This document shows, piece by piece, positions 6,774 to 12,480 of a stretch of DNA of 20,118 nucleotides. Under the pieces are notes generated by a model that saw only the letters and a program-made list of their open reading frames with translations, was not told where the DNA came from and did no database searches. Position numbers and translations under genes: made by a program. The DNA is from a virus: the IMG/VR virus record IMGVR_UViG_3300007537_000022, positions 1-20,118 of that record. One strand, given 5' to 3'. Positions within the stretch are counted from its first letter, which is position 1. Each line of letters starts with the position of its first letter.

Positions 6774-7016
6774 TCAAGGGCCCCCTGCGCGCCGACGAGA
6801 TGCACCAAGCGCCAAGCGGGTTTCCACGCCCTCAATCAGTCCCTCGTTGAGCATTGCGGCAGCCTTGTCATGGTCTCCCATGAGGGCCACAAGCACCGCC
6901 GCAACAACGCCCTCCAGCGTCACCATAGCCGCACCCCTGTCAGTAACGAGGTCGCGGCCCTCCAATATGGCAGAAGCGGCCTTCAATACGCGTTCAGTTT
7001 CTGTTAGTCGCTTCAT
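6774..7016 (-). CDS. Small hypothetical protein (80 aa), helical
   Basis: Starts at ATG 7016, overlapping the TGA of the upstream gene (TGATG), with AGGAGGAGAG just before it. The sequence MKRLTETERVLKAASAILEGRD followed by MVTLEGVVAAVLVALMGDHDKAAAMLNEGL looks alpha-helical with a hydrophobic stretch (about residues 32-45) too short and mixed to be a sure membrane helix. It resembles small helical proteins in alphaproteobacterial prophages; no function known. Confidence 0.75.
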   Translation of the reverse strand: MKRLTETERVLKAASAILEGRDLVTDRGAAMVTLEGVVAAVLVALMGDHDKAAAMLNEGLIEGVETRLALGASRRRAGGP

Positions 7017-7579
7017 CACTCTCCTCCTTCCTGCGCGCGGATGGTGGCGGCGAGCTCATATGCCGCATCGTCTCCGATGGCTTCTCGAATAATGCCCCAG
7101 ATCGTGGCCAGCACATCGCCGTCATGCTCTTCTGTCCCGTCTTGCAGTGTGATAGGTGAGACTCCGAAAAACCTTCCCAGCAATACAAGAGCGTGCGTGA
7201 CGCCCGCACCGAAAACCGGTGCGGCAATACTTTCGTCATCAGGGACCGGACCTTGGTAATTTCGCCACGGATCAAGTTTTTCCCGCTCTTCTCTCCGCCC
7301 CTCTTCCCGCATGGCCTCGTCACGGGCCTCTCGGGCGGCTATGGCGTCGGCGGGGGTGAGGGCGCGGATGGCCTCTCGGCATCGTTCCGATGTGACGCCT
7401 TCGGACCAGAGGCGGGCGTGTGCTTCTGCCGCCGCTGCGTATGCCTCCGCGATCAGGGATTGCGCGTAGTCGGCTCGGAGGTATTCGGTGTAGCCGGCGT
7501 CTGCGTCAAACCAAACCCCGTCTCCAGCGCCGTCGCTCCAATTCTCCACGGCCCATATCCGCTCCGGCATGTCACTCAT
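7016..7579 (-). CDS. Accessory phage protein (187 aa), unknown function
   Basis: The open frame extends upstream to 7927 but the family-like start MSDMPERIWAVENWS at 7579 has a GGAGA ribosome-binding site and an 8-nt overlap with the upstream gene, so the shorter form is preferred. Three parts are visible: an N-terminal domain with ERIWAVENWSDGAGDGVWFD and TEYLRAD, a long charged Ala/Glu/Arg helix (about 45-110), and a C-terminal part ending AAYELAATIRAQEGGE. The N-terminal pattern (ERIWA ... YLRAD) is common in prophage proteins of Rhizobiales and Rhodobacterales. Function unknown. CTAG-free and higher in GC than the helicase gene. Confidence 0.8.
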   Translation of the reverse strand: MSDMPERIWAVENWSDGAGDGVWFDADAGYTEYLRADYAQSLIAEAYAAAAEAHARLWSEGVTSERCREAIRALTPADAIAAREARDEAMREEGRREEREKLDPWRNYQGPVPDDESIAAPVFGAGVTHALVLLGRFFGVSPITLQDGTEEHDGDVLATIWGIIREAIGDDAAYELAATIRAQEGGE

Positions 7580-7973
7580 GGCCCGTCTCCTTCTGTTCGA
7601 GGGCGGCGAGGATGCGGGCCTCGTAGTGGGACTGTGCTGCGGCTTTGGCAGCGCGGTCGCTACCGCTGGCGGCTTTGGACGGGCCGCTCCGATAGCGCCA
7701 TCGCCCGGAAAAAACTTCATAGTCCCCACTACGCCAACCGCAGACGCCCAGCACATATGCGCCTTCCCACTCCAAAGGCTTGACTTTTGGCCCTTCCCGC
7801 AGCCGCTCCACCTCAGCCCTGAGCGCGTCACGCTCTGAGGCGAGGGCGCGGAGGGCATCACGACATTCCTTGAGAATTGCTCTGCCGGTAGGAAACTCGG
7901 CCTGAAGGGCCACGATTGCGGCAGCACAATCAGAAGCCAACCGCTCCACCGCCTCTGTTGATGTATCTGGCAT
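7572..7973 (-). CDS. Phage protein with N-terminal coiled coil and KPLEWE domain (133 aa)
   Basis: N-terminal helix with heptads (ALRALASERDALRAEVERLRE, about residues 37-58), then VKPLEWE and a small beta domain, ending with KAAAQSHYEARILAAL. The VKPLEWE...AAAQ.HYEARI combination is a frequent prophage protein family of unknown role. Start ATG 7973 is favoured (GGTGGAG upstream); GTG at 7982 is an alternative. Both lie directly after the sulfotransferase-like gene, whose stop falls between them. Confidence 0.8.
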   Translation of the reverse strand: MPDTSTEAVERLASDCAAAIVALQAEFPTGRAILKECRDALRALASERDALRAEVERLREGPKVKPLEWEGAYVLGVCGWRSGDYEVFSGRWRYRSGPSKAASGSDRAAKAAAQSHYEARILAALEQKETGHE

Positions 7974-7978
7974 CTCTC

Positions 7979-8539
7979 TCACTCCACCTCAGTTAGGGGA
8001 AACAGGGCGCTGTAAAGCACAAGGTCGTCCATCAGATGTATCGTTGCGCCTTCGGCCCGCTCTTCGTAGAATATGTGGTGCGGGATACTATATTCTCCGT
8101 AGTTTATGCGACACGGCGTTGACATGGTAGCGTGACCGACCCTACGCTGCGCCTCTAAGTGCTCCTGCATAGCGTACATCTTGACGCCCACATTAGCACC
8201 ACCCGTATCTAAGAAGGCTTTTTGCGGCTTGAAGACGATGTGCGATTGCTCCTCGCAAGCTGCTAGTGCGTCAGCTAGCGTAGCGCGCTTAATTTTCATG
8301 TACTGCGCTAGCTGACTGCGGAACCTATCTGCCGGATCACGGATCACTGCTACCGCCTCTATCTTGCCAACCCTTTCTAGCAGTTTAGCTGGCATAAGGG
8401 CTAATACCTCCGCGATACTTTTGTGCCCGTGTCCGGCAAAGGACTTTCTGCCATGCGCCGCCTCCGCCGCAGCTACTAGGGACCGAGACCCGTTCTTTGG
8501 TATCTCGACAATGATCTGCCCTGTCTTTCGGTTATACAT
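7979..8539 (-). CDS. Sulfotransferase-like protein (186 aa)
   Basis: Two hallmark sites of PAPS-dependent sulfotransferases are visible: a phosphosulfate-binding loop VEIPKNGSRSL (residues 11-21; family pattern PKxGSTSL) and a 3'-phosphate site VIRDPADRFRSQLAQYM (65-81; family pattern RDPxxRxxSxY). The fold between them, starting with beta strand IIVEIP then helix LVAAAEAAHG, fits. At 186 aa it is shorter than most family members, so the acceptor-binding part is reduced. Sulfotransferases move a sulfuryl group from PAPS to a sugar, lipid or protein; the acceptor here is unknown. ATG 8539 overlaps the upstream stop (TGATG), with GAGG 7 nt before. CTAG-rich backbone gene, so it may be a long-term part of this phage. 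An alternative is a related P-loop-like kinase fold. Confidence 0.75.
   Translation of the reverse strand: MYNRKTGQIIVEIPKNGSRSLVAAAEAAHGRKSFAGHGHKSIAEVLALMPAKLLERVGKIEAVAVIRDPADRFRSQLAQYMKIKRATLADALAACEEQSHIVFKPQKAFLDTGGANVGVKMYAMQEHLEAQRRVGHATMSTPCRINYGEYSIPHHIFYEERAEGATIHLMDDLVLYSALFPLTEVE
7986..7998. promoter_or_regulatory. Dispersed palindrome copy, ACCTCAGTTAGGG
   Basis: Family member with a perfect right arm and a degenerate left arm. It is embedded in the last codons of the sulfotransferase-like gene and ends 13 nt before the ATG at 7973, at the boundary between CTAG-rich backbone and the CTAG-free block. Confidence 0.55.
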
Positions 8540-8727
8540 CAGTATTCCTCGTCTTCTAGCACAGCCAGCATACCATAAATTAGTGCTTGTAGCTCGCTCT
8601 TTGACAGATACAAACACTCTGGGTCCGCTTTGCGGCGCTGGGAAGTCTGAAAGCCGTAGCTATTGGCGATTGTCTTATACAGCTCTATCCGTTCGCCAGC
8701 GATGTACAGGCGTGTTTTGTGGGCCAT
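8539..8727 (-). CDS. Small hypothetical protein (62 aa)
   Basis: A 62-aa protein starting MAHKTRLYIAGERIELYKTI and ending in an acidic LEDEEY. Not recognised. The ATG has the same CAGAACATG-type leader, with AGGGAG from the palindrome serving as ribosome-binding site, as the Lar-like gene at 9554. It is coupled by TGATG overlap to the sulfotransferase-like gene. Before the cassette at 8771-9551 arrived it was probably directly downstream of the 9577-10092 gene. Confidence 0.75.
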   Translation of the reverse strand: MAHKTRLYIAGERIELYKTIANSYGFQTSQRRKADPECLYLSKSELQALIYGMLAVLEDEEY

Positions 8728-8770
8728 GTTCTGGCTCCCTAATTTAGGTTTAGTAAACCCCGGTCAGGCG
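8725..8770. repeat. 46-bp direct repeat, copy A
   Basis: Identical to copy B (9552-9597) at 45 of 46 positions; the only difference is at 8734 (g versus t). It contains the start codon leader (CAGAACATG on the minus strand), the dispersed palindrome, and a copy of the codons for the RLTGVY C-terminus and stop that end the 9577-10092 gene. Here that tail is not attached to a gene, so this copy looks like a junction remnant. Confidence 0.95.
8737..8749. promoter_or_regulatory. Dispersed palindrome copy, CCCTAATTTAGGT
   Basis: Near-perfect member of the family (one mismatch), followed on the plus strand by TTAGTAAACCCC. It lies 10 nt before the minus-strand ATG at 8727 and provides its AGGGAG ribosome-binding site. 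Confidence 0.8.
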
Positions 8771-8789
8771 GGACGCCCTTGGGCGGTCA

Positions 8790-9287
8790 TCACCGGGTCG
8801 CCTTTTCGATTGCGTCAGCCATCGCTGCGGCCATCTGCTTTTTCGCTGTATCTCGAAATTCCTTGACAACCTTTGAAAGCTCGATCTTGAGTTGAGGCGC
8901 AGCAAGTTCTTCAAGGGCGCGCTGAAGCGGCGTTTTGCCGTAGTTGTCCCGCCGCCCGCTTCCGTCGATTTTTGTTGTGGCGATGGACTGAATTGCATCT
9001 CCAACCATCTGGTCGAACGTCACGGGATCGCCCATGGGGCTTCCGTAGTTGTCCGTCATCTGAACGGGCTTCTGCATCAACTCGTTGATCTTTTCTTTCA
9101 GGCGATCTTCAACGGCCGCGTTGATCGCCTTAACGGCAACATCGTGAAAAGAACGCCCCGCATCGGAATGCAGGAGCTTGCTTTCGGCGCGGTCGGTCAA
9201 TTTGCTGACCATGGCATCCCAAGCCCCTTCAAGCCCGTCGGGGCCGAGAACATCGTCAAGTGTGATGGTTATTGTGTTGTCAGTCAT
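8790..9287 (-). CDS. Conserved phage protein (165 aa), unknown function
   Basis: Alpha-helical, beginning MTDNTITITLDDVLGPDGLEG, with KAINAAVEDRLKEKI (about 53-67) and a C-terminal charged helix KKQMAAAMADAIEKATR. I recognise the general layout from proteins in actinobacterial and alphaproteobacterial phages, but no function is known to me. It forms a two-gene cassette with the Lar-like gene, bounded by 46-bp direct repeats. A 14-bp sequence CCTTGGGCGGTCAT occurs at or just after the stop codons of both cassette genes (8777-8790, 9323-9336). No CTAG within the gene. Confidence 0.8.
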   Translation of the reverse strand: MTDNTITITLDDVLGPDGLEGAWDAMVSKLTDRAESKLLHSDAGRSFHDVAVKAINAAVEDRLKEKINELMQKPVQMTDNYGSPMGDPVTFDQMVGDAIQSIATTKIDGSGRRDNYGKTPLQRALEELAAPQLKIELSKVVKEFRDTAKKQMAAAMADAIEKATR

Positions 9288-9332
9288 CTCTCACATCTCC
9301 TGTGTATCTGGTGCGCCCGGGGCCTTGGGCGG

Positions 9333-9554
9333 TCATGGCGCGGCCTTTCTCCTGTTCCATTCAGCCGCCGCACTTTCGTTGGAGCCTCCGATGATTTGAG
9401 CATGGCCTTTCGGGCAGGCAACAATCCTATCTTGGTAAGGATCGCCATGCAGTTGATCGTACTTCACTTTGGATAACATCCAATGCGGCGATGCTCCACA
9501 AAACGGACACCCAAGCAAATAAGGCTTTGGGCCTGCTAGAAGAAGGTCGGTCAT
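9333..9554 (-). CDS. Lar-family restriction-alleviation-like zinc ribbon protein
   Basis: A 73-aa protein with the Lar-type layout: CPFCGASP (Cys16, Cys19), a second metal site CPKGH (Cys47 and His51, where CxxC is usual), then AAAEWNRR (62-68). Lar of the Rac prophage alleviates type I restriction by changing the host's restriction-modification balance; many phage relatives carry only this zinc ribbon and their activity is untested. The substitution of His for the last Cys could still bind zinc. The leader (AGGGAG, CAGAACATG) is copied from the backbone junction (repeat B), meaning this gene has acquired the phage's regulatory leader. Confidence 0.8.
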   Translation of the reverse strand: MTDLLLAGPKPYLLGCPFCGASPHWMLSKVKYDQLHGDPYQDRIVACPKGHAQIIGGSNESAAAEWNRRKAAP

Positions 9555-9597
9555 GTTCTGTCTCCCTAATTTAGGTTTAGTAAACCCCGGTCAGGCG
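9552..9597. repeat. 46-bp direct repeat, copy B
   Basis: Partner of copy A, 827 bp away. In this copy the segment encodes the true C-terminus RLTGVY and stop of the 9577-10092 gene, then the palindrome and the leader and ATG of the Lar-like gene. Together the two copies bracket the 8771-9551 cassette. Confidence 0.95.
9564..9576. promoter_or_regulatory. Dispersed palindrome copy, CCCTAATTTAGGT
   Basis: Same sequence and setting as the copy at 8737-8749, 10 nt before the minus-strand ATG at 9554. It abuts the TAA stop of the 9577-10092 gene. Confidence 0.8.
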
Positions 9598-10092
9598 CGG
9601 CACGCCTACCAGCGGAGAGGGCTGGTTCTTTACCGCCTCGCAGTATTTCAGGCAAGCCCGCGCTAGGTTGTTGTGCGCTACAAATAGCGCCTCTGTGCGT
9701 ACCTCCTTGTTCCCGGCCACTAGCATGTTTCGGTATCCGTTGCCCTGCGTGATATGGTAGCGCATTGTGGACAGCATAGACTTAATCACCGCTGTCTTGC
9801 TTCCATATTGGGGGGACTTTTCGCACCACTCTTCAATCCGCATAACTTCGTCCGCAGTCGGCACCTTGGACATATTGCGCATGGACACAAACTCAGATGC
9901 TCCCGGCAAATGCTCCATGACGCTGACTAGCATCCGCTCGCACCGCAGCATTTCGCAGAACGCTAGCGCCATAGGAGCGTCCTTATCGGACACCATAGTG
10001 GAGATATGCTTGTACCCCTGTTCTCGCATGACAGACCTGTACTCTCGGCTGTACTGCGCGCCCTCGGCTCTTTTTAGCGCCCGTTGTGTCAT
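9577..10092 (-). CDS. Hypothetical phage protein (171 aa)
   Basis: Helical and basic at the N-terminus (MTQRALKRAEGAQYSREYRSVMREQ), then LAFCEMLRCERMLVSVMEHLP and a C-terminal part ending RLTGVY. Not recognised. ATG 10092 overlaps the stop of the 48-aa gene (ATGA) with GGAAGAAG upstream. CTAG-rich, so it belongs to the phage backbone. Its last codons and stop are part of the 46-bp repeat duplicated at 8725. Confidence 0.8.
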   Translation of the reverse strand: MTQRALKRAEGAQYSREYRSVMREQGYKHISTMVSDKDAPMALAFCEMLRCERMLVSVMEHLPGASEFVSMRNMSKVPTADEVMRIEEWCEKSPQYGSKTAVIKSMLSTMRYHITQGNGYRNMLVAGNKEVRTEALFVAHNNLARACLKYCEAVKNQPSPLVGVPRLTGVY

Positions 10093-10235
10093 TTTTCTTC
10101 TTCCATTAGGTACTTTATCAATCCCCTAAGTTCGGGGTAGTATCGATCTAGCAAAATCGCCAAGGCGTCCTCGTCACCTAGCATTGCCATTGTTATATAA
10201 TACTCTTTCAACCGGTCCTCAGACTTGCCATCCAT
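10089..10235 (-). CDS. Small hypothetical protein (48 aa)
   Basis: Forty-eight codons from ATG 10235 to TGA at 10089-10091, whose TGA overlaps the ATG of the next gene. The sequence contains GDEDALAILLDRYYPELRGLI, cut here as two helices; this part is reminiscent of sigma70 region 2 or sigma-like helices (ALxxLxxRYYPxL), but 48 aa is too short to be a sigma factor. A degenerate palindrome copy (10124-10136) is embedded at PELRG. The start overlaps the previous gene by 17 nt. Confidence 0.65.
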   Translation of the reverse strand: MDGKSEDRLKEYYITMAMLGDEDALAILLDRYYPELRGLIKYLMEEEK

Positions 10236-10446
10236 CCCAATGTCCTAGCTCTTTTCTGATTTCGTACTCTGTCTCTAGCGCGTCACGGCAAGGATTGTCG
10301 TGCAACCGATGCCGCAGACGTAGCTGCATGATGTGTTCCTTCTGCGCCTTAGGAGGGCGGTACTTCCTCCCTCCCATCGCTTTGGCTTTGCCATATGCGC
10401 CCGCTATTGCGAGGTAGGCGATTAGTAATACCGCGGCCTCAATCAT
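10219..10446 (-). CDS. Small membrane protein (75 aa)
   Basis: A hydrophobic N-terminus (IEAAVLLIAYLAIAGAYG, residues 2-19) predicts one transmembrane helix, followed by a basic domain (KAKAMGGRKYRPPKAQKEH) that should face the cytoplasm. Unrecognised. It is adjacent to another single-span small protein, and overlaps genes on both sides by 8-17 nt. A role in lysis or membrane association is possible but not supported by a motif. Confidence 0.7.
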   Translation of the reverse strand: MIEAAVLLIAYLAIAGAYGKAKAMGGRKYRPPKAQKEHIMQLRLRHRLHDNPCRDALETEYEIRKELGHWDGWQV

Positions 10447-10669
10447 TGCGATATCCTAGGAACATCAAAGCCTTGTCGCGCGCCTGCTCGTCTGTAAGCG
10501 TCGGCTGTTCTTTCTTAAAGATGCGCGTCCATATGTTAATTGTGTTCTCTTGTTCGCGCTTGAGGTATTCCTCAAACTTTTTCAACTCCCGGCGCTCATG
10601 TATTTCGCCCAGGATCACTAGCGCCATGCCGAACACGGCAAGGGCCGTCAGGATTACTGCTGTTTCCAT
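10439..10669 (-). CDS. Small membrane protein with charged tail (76 aa)
   Basis: ATG 10669 is chosen because GGAGGAG lies 10 nt upstream; an in-frame ATG at 10714 would add 15 unlikely residues. Residues about 3-19 (TAVILTALAVFGMALVI) form one transmembrane helix, followed by a charged helix (HERRELKKFEEYLKREQE). The form resembles an inner-membrane spanin or a membrane anchor, but no lysin or outer spanin is near and early-type leftward genes surround it, so I do not assign a lysis role. Confidence 0.7.
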   Translation of the reverse strand: METAVILTALAVFGMALVILGEIHERRELKKFEEYLKREQENTINIWTRIFKKEQPTLTDEQARDKALMFLGYRND

Positions 10670-10842
10670 GTTTCCCAATCTCCTCCGTCTAGGTGAGTGC
10701 ATCCAGTGAGGCAAATCAGTAGCCTAGCGCCCTCGTCGTCTACTATTTGGAATAGTGTCCCTACGGGATCCCGCTGCTTTGCTTCATACCATTTGTCGGG
10801 TGTCAAATAGGGGCGGGTCTGCTCTGTGCATCGGACTTTCAT
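10654..10842 (-). CDS. Small conserved-type phage protein (62 aa)
   Basis: Begins MKVRCTEQTRPYLTPDKWYEAKQRD and ends GCTHLDGGDWETWKQQ. The MKVRC...LTxxKxYEV...DDEG pattern is a frequent small phage protein, probably a small beta-barrel, without known function. TAGGAG lies 4 nt before the ATG, and a palindrome copy lies 11 nt upstream. The end overlaps the next gene by 16 nt. Confidence 0.75.
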   Translation of the reverse strand: MKVRCTEQTRPYLTPDKWYEAKQRDPVGTLFQIVDDEGARLLICLTGCTHLDGGDWETWKQQ

Positions 10843-10852
10843 AGCTCCTAAA

Positions 10853-10865
10853 CCCTAACTTAGGT
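10853..10865. promoter_or_regulatory. Dispersed palindrome copy, CCCTAACTTAGGT
   Basis: One mismatch from the consensus. It contains the TAG stop of the upstream minus-strand gene (codons for NLS then stop) and lies 11 nt before the ATG at 10842. Confidence 0.8.
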
Positions 10866-11208
10866 TTTGTTCAGCGTTTTGCATCAGGGTAGTCGCTGCT
10901 TTGCTGAGCATGTCAGCCGCGTTGTATATGTCTTGCGGAGCGGAGTTTTCCGGCCACGACATAAGGTCGCGCAAAATGTTTAGCCAGTCTTGCGCGTCCT
11001 TCAATTCTGCGCTAGGCACTGTGGCGTTCTCCGCCGTAGGCCGCCCCATCGCTATTGCCACCTCATTAAAGTCGCGGACAGCGTGGTCCTTTAGCTGCTG
11101 CCGGAGATCGGAGCCTAGCAACTCGCCGTCATAATAGAGCCGGGTCAGCGTGGTAGTTAGAGCGTCAGCGTGGATTAGCGCTGTAGGCACGGTGTGATTA
11201 AATGTCAT
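10855..11208 (-). CDS. Hypothetical protein (117 aa)
   Basis: Helical and acidic (LTTTLTRLYYDGELLGSDLRQQLKDHAV; later DAQDWLNILRDLMSW). No family recognised. Starts at ATG 11208, overlapping the 37-aa gene's stop (ATGA); its final codons and TAG stop lie within the palindrome at 10853. CTAG-containing backbone gene. Confidence 0.75.
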   Translation of the reverse strand: MTFNHTVPTALIHADALTTTLTRLYYDGELLGSDLRQQLKDHAVRDFNEVAIAMGRPTAENATVPSAELKDAQDWLNILRDLMSWPENSAPQDIYNAADMLSKAATTLMQNAEQNLS

Positions 11209-11318
11209 TGTCCGGCTTCCTCTTCCAGCACTTCGGCAACGTATTCTTGCGGCTCTTCATCGCCCCACCATAGGTCGTTAAAATATTCAGCGATGACTTG
11301 TTCGGCTATCTCACCCAT
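11205..11318 (-). CDS. Very small acidic protein (37 aa)
   Basis: MGEIAEQVIAEYF followed by NDLWWGDEEPQEY and an acidic tail. AAAGGG lies 10 nt before the ATG in the shared leader form AAAGGGTCAAGACAATG, with a palindrome just upstream. Its TGA overlaps the next ATG. The leader is good evidence that this short frame is translated. Confidence 0.65.
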   Translation of the reverse strand: MGEIAEQVIAEYFNDLWWGDEEPQEYVAEVLEEEAGQ

Positions 11319-11334
11319 TGTCTTGACCCTTTAT

Positions 11335-11347
11335 CCCTAAGTTAGGT
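11335..11347. promoter_or_regulatory. Dispersed palindrome copy, CCCTAAGTTAGGT
   Basis: One mismatch from consensus, followed on the plus strand by TTAGTCC. Adjacent to the TAA stop (11348-11350) of the 58-aa gene and 17 nt before the 11318 start. Confidence 0.8.
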
Positions 11348-11524
11348 TTAGTCCAGCCCGCAGGCGGCTAGAAACTTTGCGCTATCAGAGCGCGGGGTGT
11401 CCTCTTTCAGGTGATAGGCTAGCTGGACCGCAGTCGCTTGGATGCCTTGCATGTCGTCCTCGTCTGACAAGTTTTGCGCGGCTTTCACAGCCCGCGCTAT
11501 GATTGCATAGTCTTTCTTTGTCAT
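11348..11524 (-). CDS. Small protein (58 aa), paralogue-like to the 14093 gene
   Basis: Starts MTKKDYAIIARAVKAAQN and ends KFLAACGLD. The start and end match the 13893-14093 gene (MTRKHFQAIADVLR ... RFLAACGVE), so the two are probably members of one small phage family of unknown function. AAAGGGTCAATAACATG provides the ribosome-binding site. It is the first gene after the promoter at 11569-11597. Confidence 0.8.
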   Translation of the reverse strand: MTKKDYAIIARAVKAAQNLSDEDDMQGIQATAVQLAYHLKEDTPRSDSAKFLAACGLD

Positions 11525-11543
11525 GTTATTGACCCTTTGTTAT

Positions 11544-11561
11544 GCAAGGATTGTTCCTTGC
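11544..11561 (-). other. 5' leader hairpin at the predicted transcript start
   Basis: On the minus strand GCAAGGA-acaa-TCCTTGC forms a perfect 7-bp stem with a 4-nt loop. It begins at about the first transcribed base of the 11569-11597 promoter. A hairpin at the extreme 5' end can protect an mRNA from decay; it could equally be an operator. Confidence 0.5.
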
Positions 11562-11568
11562 TATTGGC

Positions 11569-11597
11569 ACCATATATTGTGCAAGATTATTAGTCAA
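11569..11597 (-). promoter_or_regulatory. Sigma70-type promoter for the 11524 leftward cluster
   Basis: On the minus strand TGTGC-TTGACT (TTGACT at 11592-11597) is followed after 17 nt by TATGGT (11569-11574). It lies between a terminator-like hairpin and a gene start with a 38-nt leader. The spacer contains ATCTTGCACA, also seen at 14181 and 15223. Confidence 0.6.
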
Positions 11598-11614
11598 GCA
11601 CAAACTTTTTGGGC

Positions 11615-11640
11615 AGGGCGGCGCTTTGTAGCACCGCCCT
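11615..11640 (-). terminator. Terminator-like hairpin after the DUF2786 gene
   Basis: On the minus strand AGGGCGGTGC pairs with GCGCCGCCCT (one G-U pair) around a 6-nt loop, 5 nt after the TAA of the DUF2786 gene. What follows is GCCCAAAAAG, with no U-tract in the leftward transcript, so it is probably a weak or factor-assisted terminator; the plus-strand T5 lies on the other side. Confidence 0.5.
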
Positions 11641-11645
11641 ACTGC

Positions 11646-12383
11646 TTATTGCTTGCCAATGGCGATGTGAGACTTGCCAAGGCCGCGCGATACGGTAGCA
11701 TCTCCGCCAGCCGCCCAGCCGGCGGCGCGACCAGTGTCGCGCGCCTTGCCGCGCCCGGCGACACTGCGCCCTCGTCCCATCGGACCATAGCGCGCTTCCA
11801 GTTCGCGCACCGCAACTTCTGTCTTGCGGATCACAAGGGCGGTGCCTGTCGCTTCCGTGGGTTCCTCTGCCGTAGCAATACGCGACATCATGCTGTTGAC
11901 ACGATCACAGAAGCCCCGGATGAAACCGACCTTCTCTGCCGTCAATTCACGGACTGTCAGGCGTGCCTTAACCTCGCGCTTGCGATAGCTTTCCCATTGA
12001 TCGTTCAGGACGGTCTGCAACGTGGCAATCAGCCACTCCGCATAGGATATATCGGCGGGCAGGCCAAAAAAGATGATTTGATGCTCCTGATCCTGCCCAC
12101 GTTGGAACACGGCGCAGCCGGATAGCTTGCTGACCATCTGCCCACAGTAGCGCACAACCGGGTCAAGGCGGGAGCGCCCGGCAGGGACGCTGTAAGCGGT
12201 CTCGACGTAGTCCACCGCAGTTGCGGACTCTAAGTCGCTTTCTGAGACACCATGCGTGGCCATTAGCTTCTGCGCCAGTGCCATCGCTTGCGCGGCTTCT
12301 GCATCGGATGCACCGCCGTCGCGCGCCTTGGCTAGCAGCGCCGCAAGCCGGTTGCGCAGCTTGTCGTTCATCTTGATAGGCAT
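11646..12383 (-). CDS. DUF2786-domain protein (245 aa)
   Basis: The N-terminus (residues about 6-48) has the DUF2786 pattern: LRNRLAALLAKARDGGASDAEAAQAMALAQKLMATHG. This is followed by a longer domain, including QIIFFGLPADISYAEWLIATLQTVL (shown only to mark about residues 102-126), and a basic Gly/Arg-rich tail (GRGRSVAGRGKARDTGRAAG). DUF2786 proteins are common in phages and actinobacterial and proteobacterial genomes, function unknown. The basic tail suggests nucleic-acid binding. Start 12383 has the AAAGGGTCAGAACATG leader. Only one CTAG in 738 bp, so it belongs with the accessory composition class but uses the phage leader. Confidence 0.85.
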   Translation of the reverse strand: MPIKMNDKLRNRLAALLAKARDGGASDAEAAQAMALAQKLMATHGVSESDLESATAVDYVETAYSVPAGRSRLDPVVRYCGQMVSKLSGCAVFQRGQDQEHQIIFFGLPADISYAEWLIATLQTVLNDQWESYRKREVKARLTVRELTAEKVGFIRGFCDRVNSMMSRIATAEEPTEATGTALVIRKTEVAVRELEARYGPMGRGRSVAGRGKARDTGRAAGWAAGGDATVSRGLGKSHIAIGKQ

Positions 12384-12396
12384 GTTCTGACCCTTT

Positions 12397-12409
12397 CCCT
12401 AACTGAGAG
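12397..12409. promoter_or_regulatory. Degenerate dispersed palindrome copy, CCCTAACTGAGAG
   Basis: The left half site is perfect (CCCTAA), the right one degraded. It lies 14 nt before the ATG at 12383, where other genes have better copies. Confidence 0.5.
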
Positions 12410-12425
12410 GCAGAGACCAATCTGC

Positions 12426-12438
12426 CCCCGACTTAGGG
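12426..12438. promoter_or_regulatory. Degenerate dispersed palindrome copy, CCCCGACTTAGGG
   Basis: Perfect right half site (TTAGGG), degraded left arm. Second partial site 17 nt from the copy at 12397, in the same leader. Confidence 0.5.
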
Positions 12439-12443
12439 GAAGT

Positions 12444-12472
12444 CGCCCGGCCACGTGTTGCGCGGCCGGGCG
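12444..12472 (-). terminator. Terminator-like GC hairpin after the 12481 gene
   Basis: CGCCCGGCC (12464-12472 read on the minus strand) pairs perfectly with GGCCGGGCG (12444-12452) around an 11-nt loop, 8 nt after the TAA of the 433-aa gene. There is no U-tract, so it may act as an mRNA 3' stabiliser or partial terminator before the DUF2786 gene. Confidence 0.5.
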
Positions 12473-12480
12473 GTGTTTAG

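Noticed and set aside
6772-6840. Possible frameshift joining the 6774-7016 and 6647-6772 genes
   Set aside because: The second frame has its own ATG 1 nt after the first stop and an AGGGGGC ribosome-binding site 8 nt upstream; two separate genes explain it without a slip site.
10089-10235. Sigma factor from the ALAILLDRYYPELRGLI stretch
   Set aside because: Only 48 aa, with no region 2.4 or region 4; similarity is limited to one helix.
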